Shown here piece after piece: positions 22,501 to 30,386 of a stretch of DNA of 64,000 bases (its first letter is position 1; each line of letters begins with the position of its first letter). The position numbers and the translations under genes were made by a program. A model generated the notes under the pieces. The model was not told where the DNA came from. It worked only from the letters and a program-made list of their open reading frames with translations, and made no database searches. The stretch is from Phlebotomus papatasi (Eukaryota > Arthropoda > Insecta > Diptera > Psychodidae): contig NC_077224.1 of NCBI RefSeq assembly GCF_024763615.1, positions 63,188,712 to 63,252,711 of the forward strand, written 5' to 3'.

Positions 22501-23051
22501 TGCTCATTTCCACACCGTCGACTTAATTCACATCACATGCCATAGAGGTAGAGCCTCAACACGTTACATTAACGATCTATGACAAGTGATGGGAAAAGGA
22601 GCTGATGGTTCAACCAATATATATATATAGTGGCAGGATGATTGCTCTTTGCCAGACAATACAATAAAGTCATTTCTGAGAAAAACTCCAAGTCTGTGGA
22701 TGCTATGGATATGGACACGACAAAAATTATAGCCAATTCATTTTTTAAAAGTGGACAGAAAGGAGATTGAGTAATGGCATGAAAAATTGATTGTGACATG
22801 ATGAAATTTTCCACGATTAACTGTGGATGATTTTGTGTGGGTGGACTCCCTTATCTCACATTTTCTCTTTCACTTGTGTTTCATTTTACGAAAATAAATA
22901 ACATGCTATATACTCACTTCTTTACGGGAATCTTGCCAGATTTATCCATTTGGAGACAGAGTTTGGTATGAGCCTTTTGCAGATACATGACAGCCGATCC
23001 ATTCAGTTGAGTCATATTGAAGGCCAATCGCATCAATTCCTCTGACCAGTG
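4287..23051 (-). CDS. Plc21C: Phospholipase C-beta, Plc21C orthologue (partial, six exons in the window)
   Basis: Gq-activated enzyme that cleaves PIP2 to IP3 and diacylglycerol at the plasma membrane. The exons in coding order are 22918-23051, 11821-12006, 11117-11320, 10866-11048, 4640-4820 and 4287-4557, joined in frame with consensus donors and acceptors. The product covers the end of the PH/EF boundary, the EF-hands and the whole X barrel half. Catalytic residues are visible: the first His in NSSHNTYL, Glu and Asp in CVELDFWNG and the second His in VIVHGYTF. The exon after the X domain carries IIIKNKKK plus a His8 run, a signature I recognise from Drosophila Plc21C and not from norpA. 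Introns range from 68 bp to 10.9 kb, the large ones filled with transposons. The PH domain was not found, and the Y, C2 and C-terminal coiled-coil parts fall outside the window. Confidence 0.93.
4640..4820 (-). CDS. Plc21C: Plc21C exon: centre of catalytic X domain
   Basis: It encodes exactly 60 codons after completing an Arg, from CVELDFWNGK to FENHCNTKQQ. It holds the Glu/Asp Ca2+ ligands and the second catalytic His. Donor GTAAGT, acceptor TTGAAG. Confidence 0.95.
4821..5517 (-). other. Plc21C intron left of the hAT insertion
   Basis: It contains a CT-rich run (4909-4925). Near 5413-5517 lies one half of an older repeat whose other half follows the hAT element at 9087; the uninterrupted relative is at 13452-13640. 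Confidence 0.55.
7145..8938 (+). mobile_element. 1.8-kb TIR element (TAGGTGAGATTCTTAA family) nested in the hAT
   Basis: The left end TAGGTGAGATTCTTAAC is mirrored by GTTAAGAATCTCACCTA at the right. The left end also folds on itself (GGTGAGATT...AATCTCACC). The same ends bound a 2.7-kb element at 49878-52616. It encodes nothing recognisable and its body is built from three diverged ~300-bp modules. Confidence 0.75.
7453..8345 (+). repeat. Three tandem diverged ~300-bp modules
   Basis: Shared anchor motifs recur in the same order. AAATTTTAGTATGTT(A/G)TAG lies at 7492, 7792 and 8081. (AT)CTCCGGTTCTA lies near 7608, 7909 and 8198. A GGGGCGC or GGTGGCGC box near the end of each module follows a CACC. 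Spacing is 289-304 bp. Related single modules occur at 43371-43625 and in both arms of the foldback element at 61361-63060. Confidence 0.75.
9237..9692 (+). mobile_element. MITE of the GGGGAAAGTACTCTCC family with 106-bp internal repeats, copy 1
   Basis: The ~30-bp ends are inverted: GGGGAAAGTACTCTCCTTTC on the left and the reverse complement on the right. Inside, a unit starting GATAAGCCAACTAACATTTG recurs at 9373, 9479 and 9585, exactly 106 bp apart. The other copies, at 14504-14723 and 49950-50168, have a single unit. Confidence 0.85.
9801..10290 (+). mobile_element. 490-bp MITE
   Basis: Inverted ends: the left reads TATAAGGCCAAAATAGACAC and the right ends GTGTCTATTTTCGGCATA. Homology of the ends continues for about 30 bp. 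Short open frames inside show no similarity to known proteins. Confidence 0.75.
10291..10865 (-). other. Plc21C intron beside the X-domain exon
   Basis: AT-rich DNA without recognisable genes or repeats up to the donor at 10861-10865. Confidence 0.5.
10866..11048 (-). CDS. Plc21C: Plc21C exon: start of catalytic X domain
   Basis: It encodes YLMSEDNPIM through the NSSHNTYLTGHQL active-site loop (first catalytic His and Ca-binding Asn) to CLLSGC and part of an Arg. Donor GTAAGA. A 6-kb intron follows and holds the hAT element. Confidence 0.95.
11117..11320 (-). CDS. Plc21C: Plc21C exon: EF-hand region to X-domain border
   Basis: It encodes a short Ser/Thr/Lys-rich loop (SSSGTTKRR), then LVDFLNKTQRDPRLNEIL and NPARAKDL, ending GLLSFDGFL plus two bases of Arg. 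The 68-bp intron that follows is the shortest in the gene. Acceptor CTCAAG, donor GTGAGG. Confidence 0.92.
11821..12006 (-). CDS. Plc21C: Plc21C exon: EF-hand region
   Basis: It encodes IVKLFAVNKDDRRRVEKA through LTQRTELEKIFEE. The first base completes the Asn of the preceding exon and the last two bases (CT) begin a Leu. Acceptor ATTGCAG, donor GTAAGT. Confidence 0.93.
12007..12528 (-). other. Start of the 10.9-kb Plc21C intron (3' end in coding sense)
   Basis: It holds an (AT)n microsatellite around 12256-12281 and otherwise plain AT-rich intron. Confidence 0.5.
12529..13076 (-). mobile_element. MITE of the CAGTGAGAGAAATCCG family, reverse copy with an insertion
   Basis: The left third (to about 12690) matches the family seen at 42165-42416 in reverse orientation, and the right end TTTTTTCTCAGTG closes it. 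Between them is ~370 bp of unrelated DNA rich in TTCGTAAATGTTTGT-like motifs, probably a second inserted element. Its long open frame is accidental. Confidence 0.65.
13077..14503. other. Intron with an old repeat and a short minisatellite
   Basis: 13452-13640 is an uninterrupted relative of the repeat split by the hAT element. At 13911-13972 a TGCATAAT core recurs four times at uneven spacing. No gene is supported. Confidence 0.5.
13452..13640 (+). repeat. Empty-site relative of the hAT target repeat
   Basis: GATTCAACTCC...CCACTTAAAAT then TTTTATTTCC matches 5430-5517. ACTACAGTAACATAATATAA then ATTTTTATC matches 9087-9160. The two halves are contiguous here, so this shows the arrangement before hAT insertion. 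Confidence 0.65.
14504..14723 (+). mobile_element. MITE of the GGGGAAAGTACTCTCC family, copy 2
   Basis: Ends AAGGGAAAGTACTCTCCTTT and AGAATACTTTCCCCTA are inverted. It has a single internal unit with TGGCTTATCATCAATTATTG. Confidence 0.85.
14867..15071 (+). mobile_element. 205-bp MITE of the GGATGGGGTAATTTGG family
   Basis: It starts TAGGGTAGGATGGGGTAATT and ends AATTACCCCATCTTACCCTA. A truncated reverse copy lies at 27553-27731. Confidence 0.85.
15072..16732. other. Unique intronic DNA
   Basis: A pyrimidine-rich stretch covers about 15776-16260. I see no exon or repeat here. Confidence 0.45.
16862..17005 (+). mobile_element. Palindromic MITE of the GCCCAACGCACAATAA family, copy 1
   Basis: The first half reads CCCAACGCACAATAATTTTT and the second half is close to its reverse complement. 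The centre has ACTAGATC-like symmetric motifs. Related copies lie at 24554-24699, 24707-24888 and 35698-35845. Confidence 0.8.
17114..17640 (+). mobile_element. TTAA-flanked repeat, complete copy B
   Basis: It opens TTAACACTTTAAGGACGATT and closes CGTCGTTAAAAAGGGTTAA, so both ends carry TTAA and a CTTT(A)A-rich inverted terminus. This is the pattern of a piggyBac-type non-autonomous element. It is the intact reference for copies A (2028-2453) and C (20685-21745). Confidence 0.65.
18370..18911 (+). mobile_element. 540-bp MITE with ~55-bp inverted ends
   Basis: The left end continues from AGGGGAAAGGTTCATAATTT to TTGTCCAGTTTCTTATTTTG, and the right end is nearly its full reverse complement. The long near-identical ends suggest a fairly recent insertion. 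Confidence 0.85.
18912..20301. other. Unique DNA in the large Plc21C intron
   Basis: It includes a moderately GC-richer non-repetitive block around 19620-20000 with no coding frame, which could be regulatory. No genes are supported. Confidence 0.4.
20302..20683 (-). mobile_element. tRNA-derived SINE, minus strand, carrying a nested retroinsertion
   Basis: In reverse orientation it has a tRNA-like head with A box (TCAAGTGGTAGAGC) and B box (GGGTTCGAATCC), the same body as the copy at 63079-63342, and an ATT-rich tail. At 20440-20538 a ~99-bp piece ending in four TTGAAA-like units is inserted, flanked by AAATCAA repeats (20433-20439 and 20539-20545), as expected for a non-LTR 3'-end insertion. 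Confidence 0.8.
20685..21745 (-). repeat. TTAA-flanked repeat, copy C, reverse and interrupted
   Basis: The two outer segments (20685-20961 and 21626-21745) match copy B in reverse. A separate TIR element at 20962-21625 splits it. Confidence 0.75.
20962..21625 (+). mobile_element. 664-bp TIR element inserted in repeat copy C
   Basis: The ends TAGGGGAGACTAGGGTAAAA and TTTTTGCCCCAGTCTTCCCTA are inverted with a few changes and flanked by TA. Comparison with copy B confirms both junctions. Confidence 0.75.
21787..21998 (+). mobile_element. MITE of the CAGTGAGAGAAATCCG family, right-truncated
   Basis: It starts CACTGAGAAAAAAAGAGGGT and follows the family up to GCAGGGTAAAATTAACATTT, where similarity stops. 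Confidence 0.8.
21999..22917. other. Intronic DNA downstream of the first visible Plc21C exon
   Basis: Contains a short (AT)n run near 22618. Several open frames exist but none resembles a protein. Confidence 0.45.
22918..23051 (-). CDS. Plc21C: Plc21C exon: PH/EF junction and first EF-hand
   Basis: It encodes 44 codons plus two bases, from HWSEEL to SGKIPVK and the start of an Asn. The acceptor is TTTTCAG and the donor GTGAGT. The segment LQKAHTKLCLQMDKSGK corresponds to the start of the EF-hand region. This is the most upstream exon I can find. Confidence 0.92.
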
Positions 23052-23591
23052 CTGAAAATCGAAAATTTATCATCACTTTTTTTTCTTGTGTATACTCATG
23101 TACACATACACAAAGAAATAAAACCAACCCCCAAAATCATGTCTATTGAGCAAATTGTAAATAACCCATTTTAGGATGACAAACAATTTTCATACATTTT
23201 CAAAATGATGTAGGTTCAACGAAAAAACTTCTTTTTCATTCTAACTTTTTACCCTCTCTTTTAGAGTTCTTCGAGGGAGTATTTTCAACTTTTCCTTACC
23301 CCTCAACAAATGCTTTTGAGTGTGAAAGGCAAAGTTAAAAGCTTCAATCTCCTAGACTATATTGACCGATTTACTATGTAGGTTTTCGTGTGGGACCATT
23401 AAAGTGATACTCATTCCTCTTTATCCGGATTTGTTGTTTCACAGAAAATTTTCCACTCAAATATTTAACTTCCGTCCTTTCCATGTAGCCACTTGAAGTC
23501 GCAGCGCTCCATCACCACAATAAATTACACAAGTCAAAATAAGAAGCTCATTCATCTCTATTGATGTAAAATTTTTATATAGGGGAGAACA
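23052..23591. other. DNA upstream of the first visible Plc21C exon
   Basis: I looked here for PH-domain exons on the minus strand and recognised none. Confidence 0.4.
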
Positions 23592-24094
23592 GGGGTGGAA
23601 TGATAACTTTTCGATACTATCGAATCGATAGTATCGATAAATCCAGGGGGGTGACATTTGCTCTGAAAAATGCGATCAGTTTTAGTGTAAATTTTTTCCT
23701 GTTTTCCTACACATTTCACGAGATATCTTCAAAACTACGTAGATTGCCAATTTGGGGTTTTCGGTTGCCTCTTCGTTATTAAATTGGCTTTTATTTTGTA
23801 TTACTATTTTTTGCTAATTCATTCTACAATGACAGAAAACAGCTAATAAACTCAAAAGTTTTTTCGGCTCGCTAGAAACATATGGGAAACATAGGAAATG
23901 TCATGCCCCTGGATAAATCTAAATCTGATAGATTCACTGAATAACAGATTTTTAAATACTATTAAACCACTTATTGTATCATCCTTAAAAGAACGTAACT
24001 GTTCATAAATATTTACGTCAGTTATACGCTATCATTTTTATTTTTCAGAATCGACAGTCGATACTATCGAAAATAAGTTATCATGTCACCCCAT
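23592..24094 (+). mobile_element. 503-bp MITE with TCGATA palindromes
   Basis: The left end GGGGTGGAATGATAACTTTT leads into TCGATACTATCGA, and the right end ATAAGTTATCATGTCACCCC mirrors it. Confidence 0.75.
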
Positions 24095-24553
24095 TGAACA
24101 TTAAAGTTTTTTTTTTAATTATTAATTTTTTAATTATTTGTTTTCTTTTTCTCGAAAACGTTTGCAATATAAAATAAACTATCAAATAAAAAGGAAGTAT
24201 TTCAAAGAAACAAAAAAAACAAGTATTTCGAGGACTTACAAATTACAAGAAAAAGATAGCAGAAGGACTTAAGTCAGAAAGTCTGTACTTTCTCAAGTAT
24301 TTTTAGGCTTTTAGATTTTCTAAAGATTTTTTCAAAACTTATAAAACAAAAACAATGTTAAAGAAAACTCCGGCAAACATCTCAGGTCATGAACATTTCG
24401 ACCACACAGAAAAAGAAACGAAATACTCGCAGTAGGCAAATTTTTCAGGAGAGCGATTTGAAGTTGAGATTTTACATGCAGAGTATGGGATTTTTGAGAT
24501 TTAAAACATAAGCATAACAAATAAAAAAAATTGTGTAGAAAAGGACTCGACTA

Positions 24554-24888
24554 ATGCCCAGCGCACAATAACTTTTGTTTGTAAACATATTTTCGAAAAT
24601 TTCTATAAGAGCGAGCGAAATGACTAGATCTAGATCTCACTCACACTCATTGAACTGTTAAAAACATGTTTACTAAACAAAAGTTATTGTGCGTTGGGTA
24701 TAATTCCCGTTGGGCATTTTTAAACTTTTGTTTAGTAAACATGTTTTTGAAATTTCAATGAGAGTGAGTGATATCTAGATCTAGTCATTTCGCTCGCTCT
24801 TATAGAAATTTTCGAAAATATGTCTCGCTCATACTTACAGAAAATTTTGAAAACATGTTTGCAAGCAAAAGTTACTGTGCACTGTGTA
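24554..24888 (+). mobile_element. Two tandem copies of the palindromic GCCCAACGCACAATAA MITE
   Basis: Copies at 24554-24699 and 24707-24888 lie 7 bp apart. Each has the ACTTTTGTTTAGTAAACATG arm and an AGATCTAGATC-like centre; the second is slightly expanded by an extra CTCGCTCAT-containing segment. Confidence 0.8.
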
Positions 24889-25166
24889 TAATTGCGTGCT
24901 AAACAAAAGCAAAAAAAAGAGAAGTAAATATAAAAATGTTTTTGTAAAAATCTACAAAACCGGATCTAATTTATATAATTATATAAATTAACACCTAAGA
25001 TGGTAGAGGATGAAATTTCTGCCAATTGTTCCTTTGGATAAACGTGAATGAAAACCTTACCGCTTTTAAAGTTTTAAAATTAATACTGATCAAGTTTATT
25101 TTTTATTAACCAAATTATTTTTTTACTACTCATTAGTAACAGTGCTCTAACAAAATGTCTTAGAAA

Positions 25167-25347
25167 TACCGTAAGTGAGGGTGACTTTGACCCCGTCTTG
25201 TTCGTAAGATTTTCTTCAATTCTGGAACTTAAGGATGATCTTTACCGATCCGATCTACCATGACTGATCGGTAAATTAAAGAAAAGCTTACGAACAGGAG
25301 GGTGTCAAAGTCACCCGCAGGGGACATAGTCACCCGTACTAACGGTA
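25167..25347 (+). mobile_element. 181-bp MITE
   Basis: TACCGTAAGTGAGGGTGACT at the left and AGTCACCCGTACTAACGGTA at the right are inverted; a second internal AGTCACCC block lies just inside. Confidence 0.75.
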
Positions 25348-26746
25348 CTTTATGAAAATTTCGTCTGATTACTTCAAGTCCATTGCGGGAACAGCTAATC
25401 TTTGCCTTAAATTACCCTACTTCGTAGCATAATTTTTGGGCATTCTGCCATTCAAATTAAATTGTCTATCTTTTCAAAGCCTAATGTAATTTAAGATACT
25501 ATTGTTATACTATTTTCTTAACATTAAACCCAATTGTAACTTATAGTAAATAGCAACTTTTATAGTATTGTCTGTACTCTTTTAGTACCACAGTCCCAAA
25601 AGACAATTTGAACAAAAAGTTCAATTGGTTCAATTCCTTAAAAAAATCTTCACCAAAAACTTTCCAAACAAAATTTGTCTCAAATGCAGCCTCTCTGTTC
25701 TATATCCTCGATATCCATTGAATTACAACCAACTGTAATATCTCTATATTCTTTTTCCCCGCGAACAAAAAATACTATGTCATCATGAAAATTCAGTGGA
25801 TTGAGATTGTTTTTTCCCATCCCATTTAGACTATTTCAGAGGACTTTTATTGACTAAAACACTCGGAGACAATATGTCTCGAGGAAAATTTTCTTGAGAA
25901 AATCAACAAGTTGAAGAATCACGCTGAGTTTGCTGCTATAAAACGGAAAATGGTTTTAATTTTAATAAAAATTCCTCTACACATTACCCACAAAACATGA
26001 AACTTTCAAGTTATGGAGCCCATTATATCAGCACCATGAGAACTTAATGTGTGATTTTCATCTAGTGAATTTTACACATAGATCATCTTTCACAATGCTG
26101 AGCCATTTATGGCAACCAGAATGACTCCTTTTAGTTAACCTACAAGACAAATATCAATGAATAACCAACGTTTATTTGTTACCCCTTTCTCTTTTATGAC
26201 CAAGAACTGCCCAAATAATTCTATATAAATATGAAATTGTCTATAAATGTTCAATAGCATACGCATCCCCAAGAGAAATATTGTTTACCTGCGTGCCTCA
26301 AATTAATATTTTACAAACACGAAGTAAAAAAGCTTCGAAGAATCGGAAATCTAAAGTAATTTAACAAAATTGTAGGAAGCTGCTGAACTCTACGAAATCT
26401 CAACTACAAATAAAATTACAAAATAGATACATTTTTAAACAAAAACGTACAACCTGAAAATAGTAGAGATATAGTAAAGAAATCCCATTAACCCCTGATA
26501 TTTACTTTGAGAAGTAGTTGTAATTCAACATTTCAACTCTTTGTTAAGTCAACACTACATTTAGATTGAATCAACCTAAAGAAAGTAAACAAAATCCATC
26601 CCGAATCACCCTTTCAAAGAAAATTACAGTATCCAATTTTACACGAAAGGGAGTGTGGGGAAATTTCATATACAATTCAATATTTCGCGACTCTCCAAAT
26701 TAGTGAAGAGTATTTAAGTTGTTATTATCTGTTCACTAAATGGTAA
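25348..26746. other. AT-rich DNA with no recognised gene
   Basis: No exon, inverted-repeat element or RNA gene was recognised. Confidence 0.4.
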
Positions 26747-26924
26747 TACAGTACAGCCTCGCTATAGTCCATATATTTGGTTCCAGATTTGACACTCGGG
26801 TCGCACTATAGTCCATGTCATTCTTTAAAATGATCAATGACTTTTAGTATTGATCAATACTGCAGGGTAAAATAAACATTTCCGGAATGATATTCTAACT
26901 TTTTCGGATTTCTCTCACTCAGTG
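26747..26924 (+). mobile_element. Composite of two truncated MITEs
   Basis: 26747-26849 is the left end of the CTCGCTATAG family (full copy at 42961-43305). 26850-26924 is the right end of the CAGTGAGAGAAATCCG family. They abut within a shared TTGATCAATAC stretch, suggesting recombination between elements. Confidence 0.65.
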
Positions 26925-27552
26925 AATAATTTGTATATGGACGGAGTTTTTATGAGTATTTTGCTAAAGGTCACATTTCCATGATTTAAAATTTGAAAGT
27001 ATATTTTTCCTTGTTGAAATAATAAATCATACTTAATTAAATAATGTCGAAAGATTTGATTTTTTCATAAATTTGATGAATTTTTGTGAATCATTCAATA
27101 AAGAAAACATCATTGTTATCTTTTTGTCCTTTCATCATTTCCACCCTCTTCTGTTTTGACTCCCACCCTCATGAAGAAAATCATCTCTTAATAAAGTAAT
27201 TCCAACTCCTACACAACTGTCATACAATTGACCTACAACATCACCCACACTCGACCCTGTTTAGCCGTAAGCCACCCTCTGAACGCCCACCGTAAACATG
27301 ACCAGTGAAAAGATGAGAAATGAAATCAATTTATGACTTGACCATCTACCTTTAATAAAAAGAATCACGCTATTTGAAAATTATGAAAGTTATTACATAA
27401 CTCTTGGTAGTGAAATACTTTTATCGTATATTGTAGCTTTTATCGATAAAATTTTACCATAAGGAATAAAATATGAAATAAAACGAAAAACAAAATATAT
27501 ATATTTTTTAATAATACTATACGTAATAATATAAGAAACTCAATTTAGAATT

Positions 27553-27731
27553 TTAGATTTTTGAGATTTTCTCATCATTTCAGATTGTCAAAGGGAAAAC
27601 CAATAACCATGAAGAACTATATGACTTTATATTCGAGAGTACTTCTTTGTTGTTTATTTTTTTTCATTTAAAACTGTTAGGAAATCCCAAAGTTCCTAAT
27701 TAGACATCATTACCCTATCTTACCCTAGTTA
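27553..27731 (-). mobile_element. Truncated reverse copy of the GGATGGGGTAATTTGG MITE
   Basis: The right part, ending ATTACCCTATCTTACCCTA, matches 14867-15071 in reverse. The outer left end is missing. Confidence 0.65.
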
Positions 27732-27811
27732 TTTTCAATTTCTTATAAAGCATTTTCAGCTTTCTTTTCAAACAATTAATTTTAAACTGACTTACCTCAA
27801 ATTTTAGGTGT

Positions 27812-28082
27812 TATGGTTCCGGCACACCTTTTAGATCAGGAAAATTTCATAAAGTCCAAATTCACATAACTTTCTTTCTTAAAAGCTTTGCATATGTCTA
27901 TCCTACTTTTTCGTACTCTTCTTCTTCTATTGACCATCACACCAAATTAAATATAGTTCAGTCCAATTGTGAGTCCGAAAAAGTGAGATAGACTAATGCA
28001 AATCTTTTGAAAAAGAAAGGGACGCGAATTTAGGCTTAATGAAATTTTGATGAACTAAAAGGTGTGCCGGATGGAACCATTA
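27812..28082 (+). mobile_element. 271-bp MITE
   Basis: The inverted ends are TATGGTTCCGGCACACCTTT and AAAGGTGTGCCGGATGGAACC; homology continues inward through TTCATAAAG-like sequence. Confidence 0.8.
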
Positions 28083-28600
28083 GAATTTGATCAAAAATGA
28101 ACCAAAATAAACTTCTTTGGAGAAATAAATAAGTGTATTAAGAATCTTATTTAGTGGGCTAGAATCTCATCTTTGTATCTCATAAAGTGGCGGAGGATCG
28201 ACAGGCTTGGATTTAAGCTGTAGGTCCTGGGCCCGTGACCCCAATAAGAATAAGTGGTTGAAAATGATGATGCGATAGCACAAACCCATAAATTTCTGTG
28301 AAATTTCTTTAGTTGGAACATACCACAATTGTTTATCGAGACGTTAACTCAGAAACTAAGACAAGGCAGTAAGTAAAAGTAGAAATGAGAAAAATGTTAA
28401 ACACATAAGCTCCATATCGCTGCCGGTACGCTCAGAAAAACCTATTCAAATAAGTCGATTCTATATGAGAATATTTGCTCAATTACCTACTCAAACAAAT
28501 ATTGGGTGAACGGGTGAACTTACACTTTCCTGAGAAGATCCAAATTCTTCTCTAAATAAGCTCTTTCTTACAAGACTCACTCTTCTTTTCTTGAATTATC

Positions 28601-30298
28601 ATGGCATTATACGTTGATTTTATCACCGACACCGAAATTGGTAATCGCTATGCTCACAATCGGAGTTTGATTCTTCAAGTGTTTTGGCTAAAAATGTACA
28701 CAGCTTTTTACTAAACAGCACAAAATATTGTTATTCGTAGAATTCGAACGCTTTGAACAGAATTTCGAAATTCTAAAATTCGTACACGGTTATAAAAATT
28801 TATGAAATACATTGGGCTCAAACCAACGACTCCTTCATATTATCATAGACAGAAGGTAGAAAATTTTACTCATACATACCCAGTCGCCGATAGGTATCTC
28901 GAAGCCCAACGACTTTTGCCGATTGCTACTCACCCCACTCACTCGCTCGACACGCCGGTGATATGAAAGAGATGATGATGAGAAAAAGAGGAGGACAATG
29001 CTTTTTGCTTTTGGTTAAAGACGTTTTAATTTTCAGTACTTCTGTATTTTTCGCTTCTTACTTACAATTTCATCACTGACTAAAATTGAAAAATTTTTGA
29101 ATATAATATTGCTTAAATTACATGACACTGAATAAAAAACATTTATCACAGGACTCTCACAAGCATTACAAATTCCACTTGGAAACTCAGTTTCTTCTTG
29201 AATACTTATCATTGTAAGCTTTCTTAAAATTATTCTATCGTATCGTGGACACAATTTGCTTCAGGAACAAGATATTTGAGCATTCCTGATCAATGGACAC
29301 GCTCAACTGACTGCTTAATTGCCTCAGATAAGTATGGTTAGGCAAAATCAAAAAGGTTCGTAGTTCTCTGTATGCTGAAGGTGAAATGTTGTGAAGTAGG
29401 AAACTAATCTCCAAAGTAGTTGGATCATATCGTCTTCGGTTGCTAACCATCAGATTAAGTTGATTTTTGATAAAATGAAGCTCTCCGACGTATATAAATT
29501 CCTCAACATCGTTTGTTGCATCAATTGCTCTATCTATAGCGTCTCGCGCCATTTCAATATAAAATGTGACACCCAAATCAATTCCCGTCTTATTGTTTTT
29601 GAAATAAGACATCAAATTAATCATTTGAGACCAATTTGTTAGAATCATGTCCTTGTGCATTATCCATTTCAAGCTCGTATATTTAATTTCCTTTCCGTCT
29701 TGAATTATTCTGATTTTCAGGTTATGATTCACGAAAATTTGAATTGGGATTCTCAGTTGTGATGGACTTTCATTTGATAAATTTACAATGTAAAATATCA
29801 TCTGATGATAGTCTTCGTATACTTTATATTCCTTTTACATATACAGGAGTCGTTGCTCAAACACAAGTAGATTTTGATTCTCCAATAGTGTCTTGGATAA
29901 ACGGTAAATAAAACTCTATTTGCACAAAAAGTCGTTGAAGTTCGAAGAATTCAAATTTAATTTCGAATTTTCATACTAAATTTTCGAACAAGGTGGGGAA
30001 AATTTATCAAATATCACACTAAAAAGCTGACAAAAGAGTTACTCAGTGATTATGGAGTGATTAAATACTGGGGCAAGAACAATAAACGTAGTTGTTTTGT
30101 TTTTTTCCTCAGGACAGTGAAGACCGTCAAATTATGACACTTGAGCACTTCGAAATTCGAGCAGGATGTAACTTCCGCCACCTTGCGAAAGTATTAAGAA
30201 GTAAAAAAGTCTCTTTTTTGGATCTTCAAATAGATTTTCGAATTTTTCAAGATCTACTTCTGTACGGAAAGATTTCATTCAAACAACTTAAATGCTAA
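28601..30298 (+). CDS. Tentative three-exon plus-strand gene, unknown product
   Basis: I do not recognise this protein. The proposed exons are 28601-28640, starting ATGGCATTATACG; 29847-29903, with a strong acceptor after TTTTACATATACAG and a donor GTAAAT; and 30123-30298. The joined frame starts MALYVDFITDTEIG, then VAQTQVDFDSPIVSWIN, then RQIMTLEHFEIRAGCNF, and ends in a TAA-free Cys codon before the stop at 30296-30298. An AATAAA follows at 30308-30313. The weak point is the third acceptor: the strong TTTTTTCCTCAG at 30112 gives a stop three codons on, and only the AG ten bases later keeps the frame. The gene converges tail to tail with the zeste-like gene. It may be incomplete. Confidence 0.3.
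28862..28960. other. Local GC-rich, CpG-rich island
   Basis: This ~100-bp stretch has many CG dinucleotides (CGCCGATAGG, CTCGCTCGACACGCCGG) in very AT-rich surroundings, like the region upstream of the zeste-like start. Read on the minus strand it ends in a possible donor (GGTATGT). It could be a promoter or untranslated first exon, but the sequence alone does not decide this. Confidence 0.25.
29033..29801 (-). pseudogene. P-element/THAP-type transposase remnant
   Basis: The first frame (29801 down to 29235, 188 residues) contains RRRYDPTTLEISFLL, SPSAYRELR and LPNHTYLRQLSSQLSVS. This is the block that in THAP9/P-element-like transposases lies just before the RNase H-like catalytic start. 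That frame stops, and an overlapping frame (29254 down to 29033) continues to ILVSDEI, reminiscent of the family's xxDEIxV catalytic start, directly followed by a GTAAGT donor-like sequence. No downstream catalytic exon and no THAP zinc finger are seen. A frame break or missed intron lies near 29250. The family call is by motif and is moderate. Confidence 0.5.
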
Positions 30299-30337
30299 AG
30301 CTAAACTAATAAACACAACCAAATATTTTTAAAAGTC

Positions 30338-30343
30338 TTTATT
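30338..30343 (-). terminator. Polyadenylation signal of the zeste-like gene
   Basis: AATAAA on the minus strand, 44 bp after the stop codon of the gene ending at 30387. Confidence 0.6.
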
Positions 30344-30386
30344 CCAGAATTTGATTACCATAATGGGCAATAATAATTAATAATAA

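Noticed and set aside
4287..23051. norpA orthologue
   Set aside because: The exon with IIIKNKKK plus a His run and the FLRYLMSEDNPIMAP sequence fit Plc21C; norpA has a different X-Y linker and an ENAPVF-type sequence at this point.
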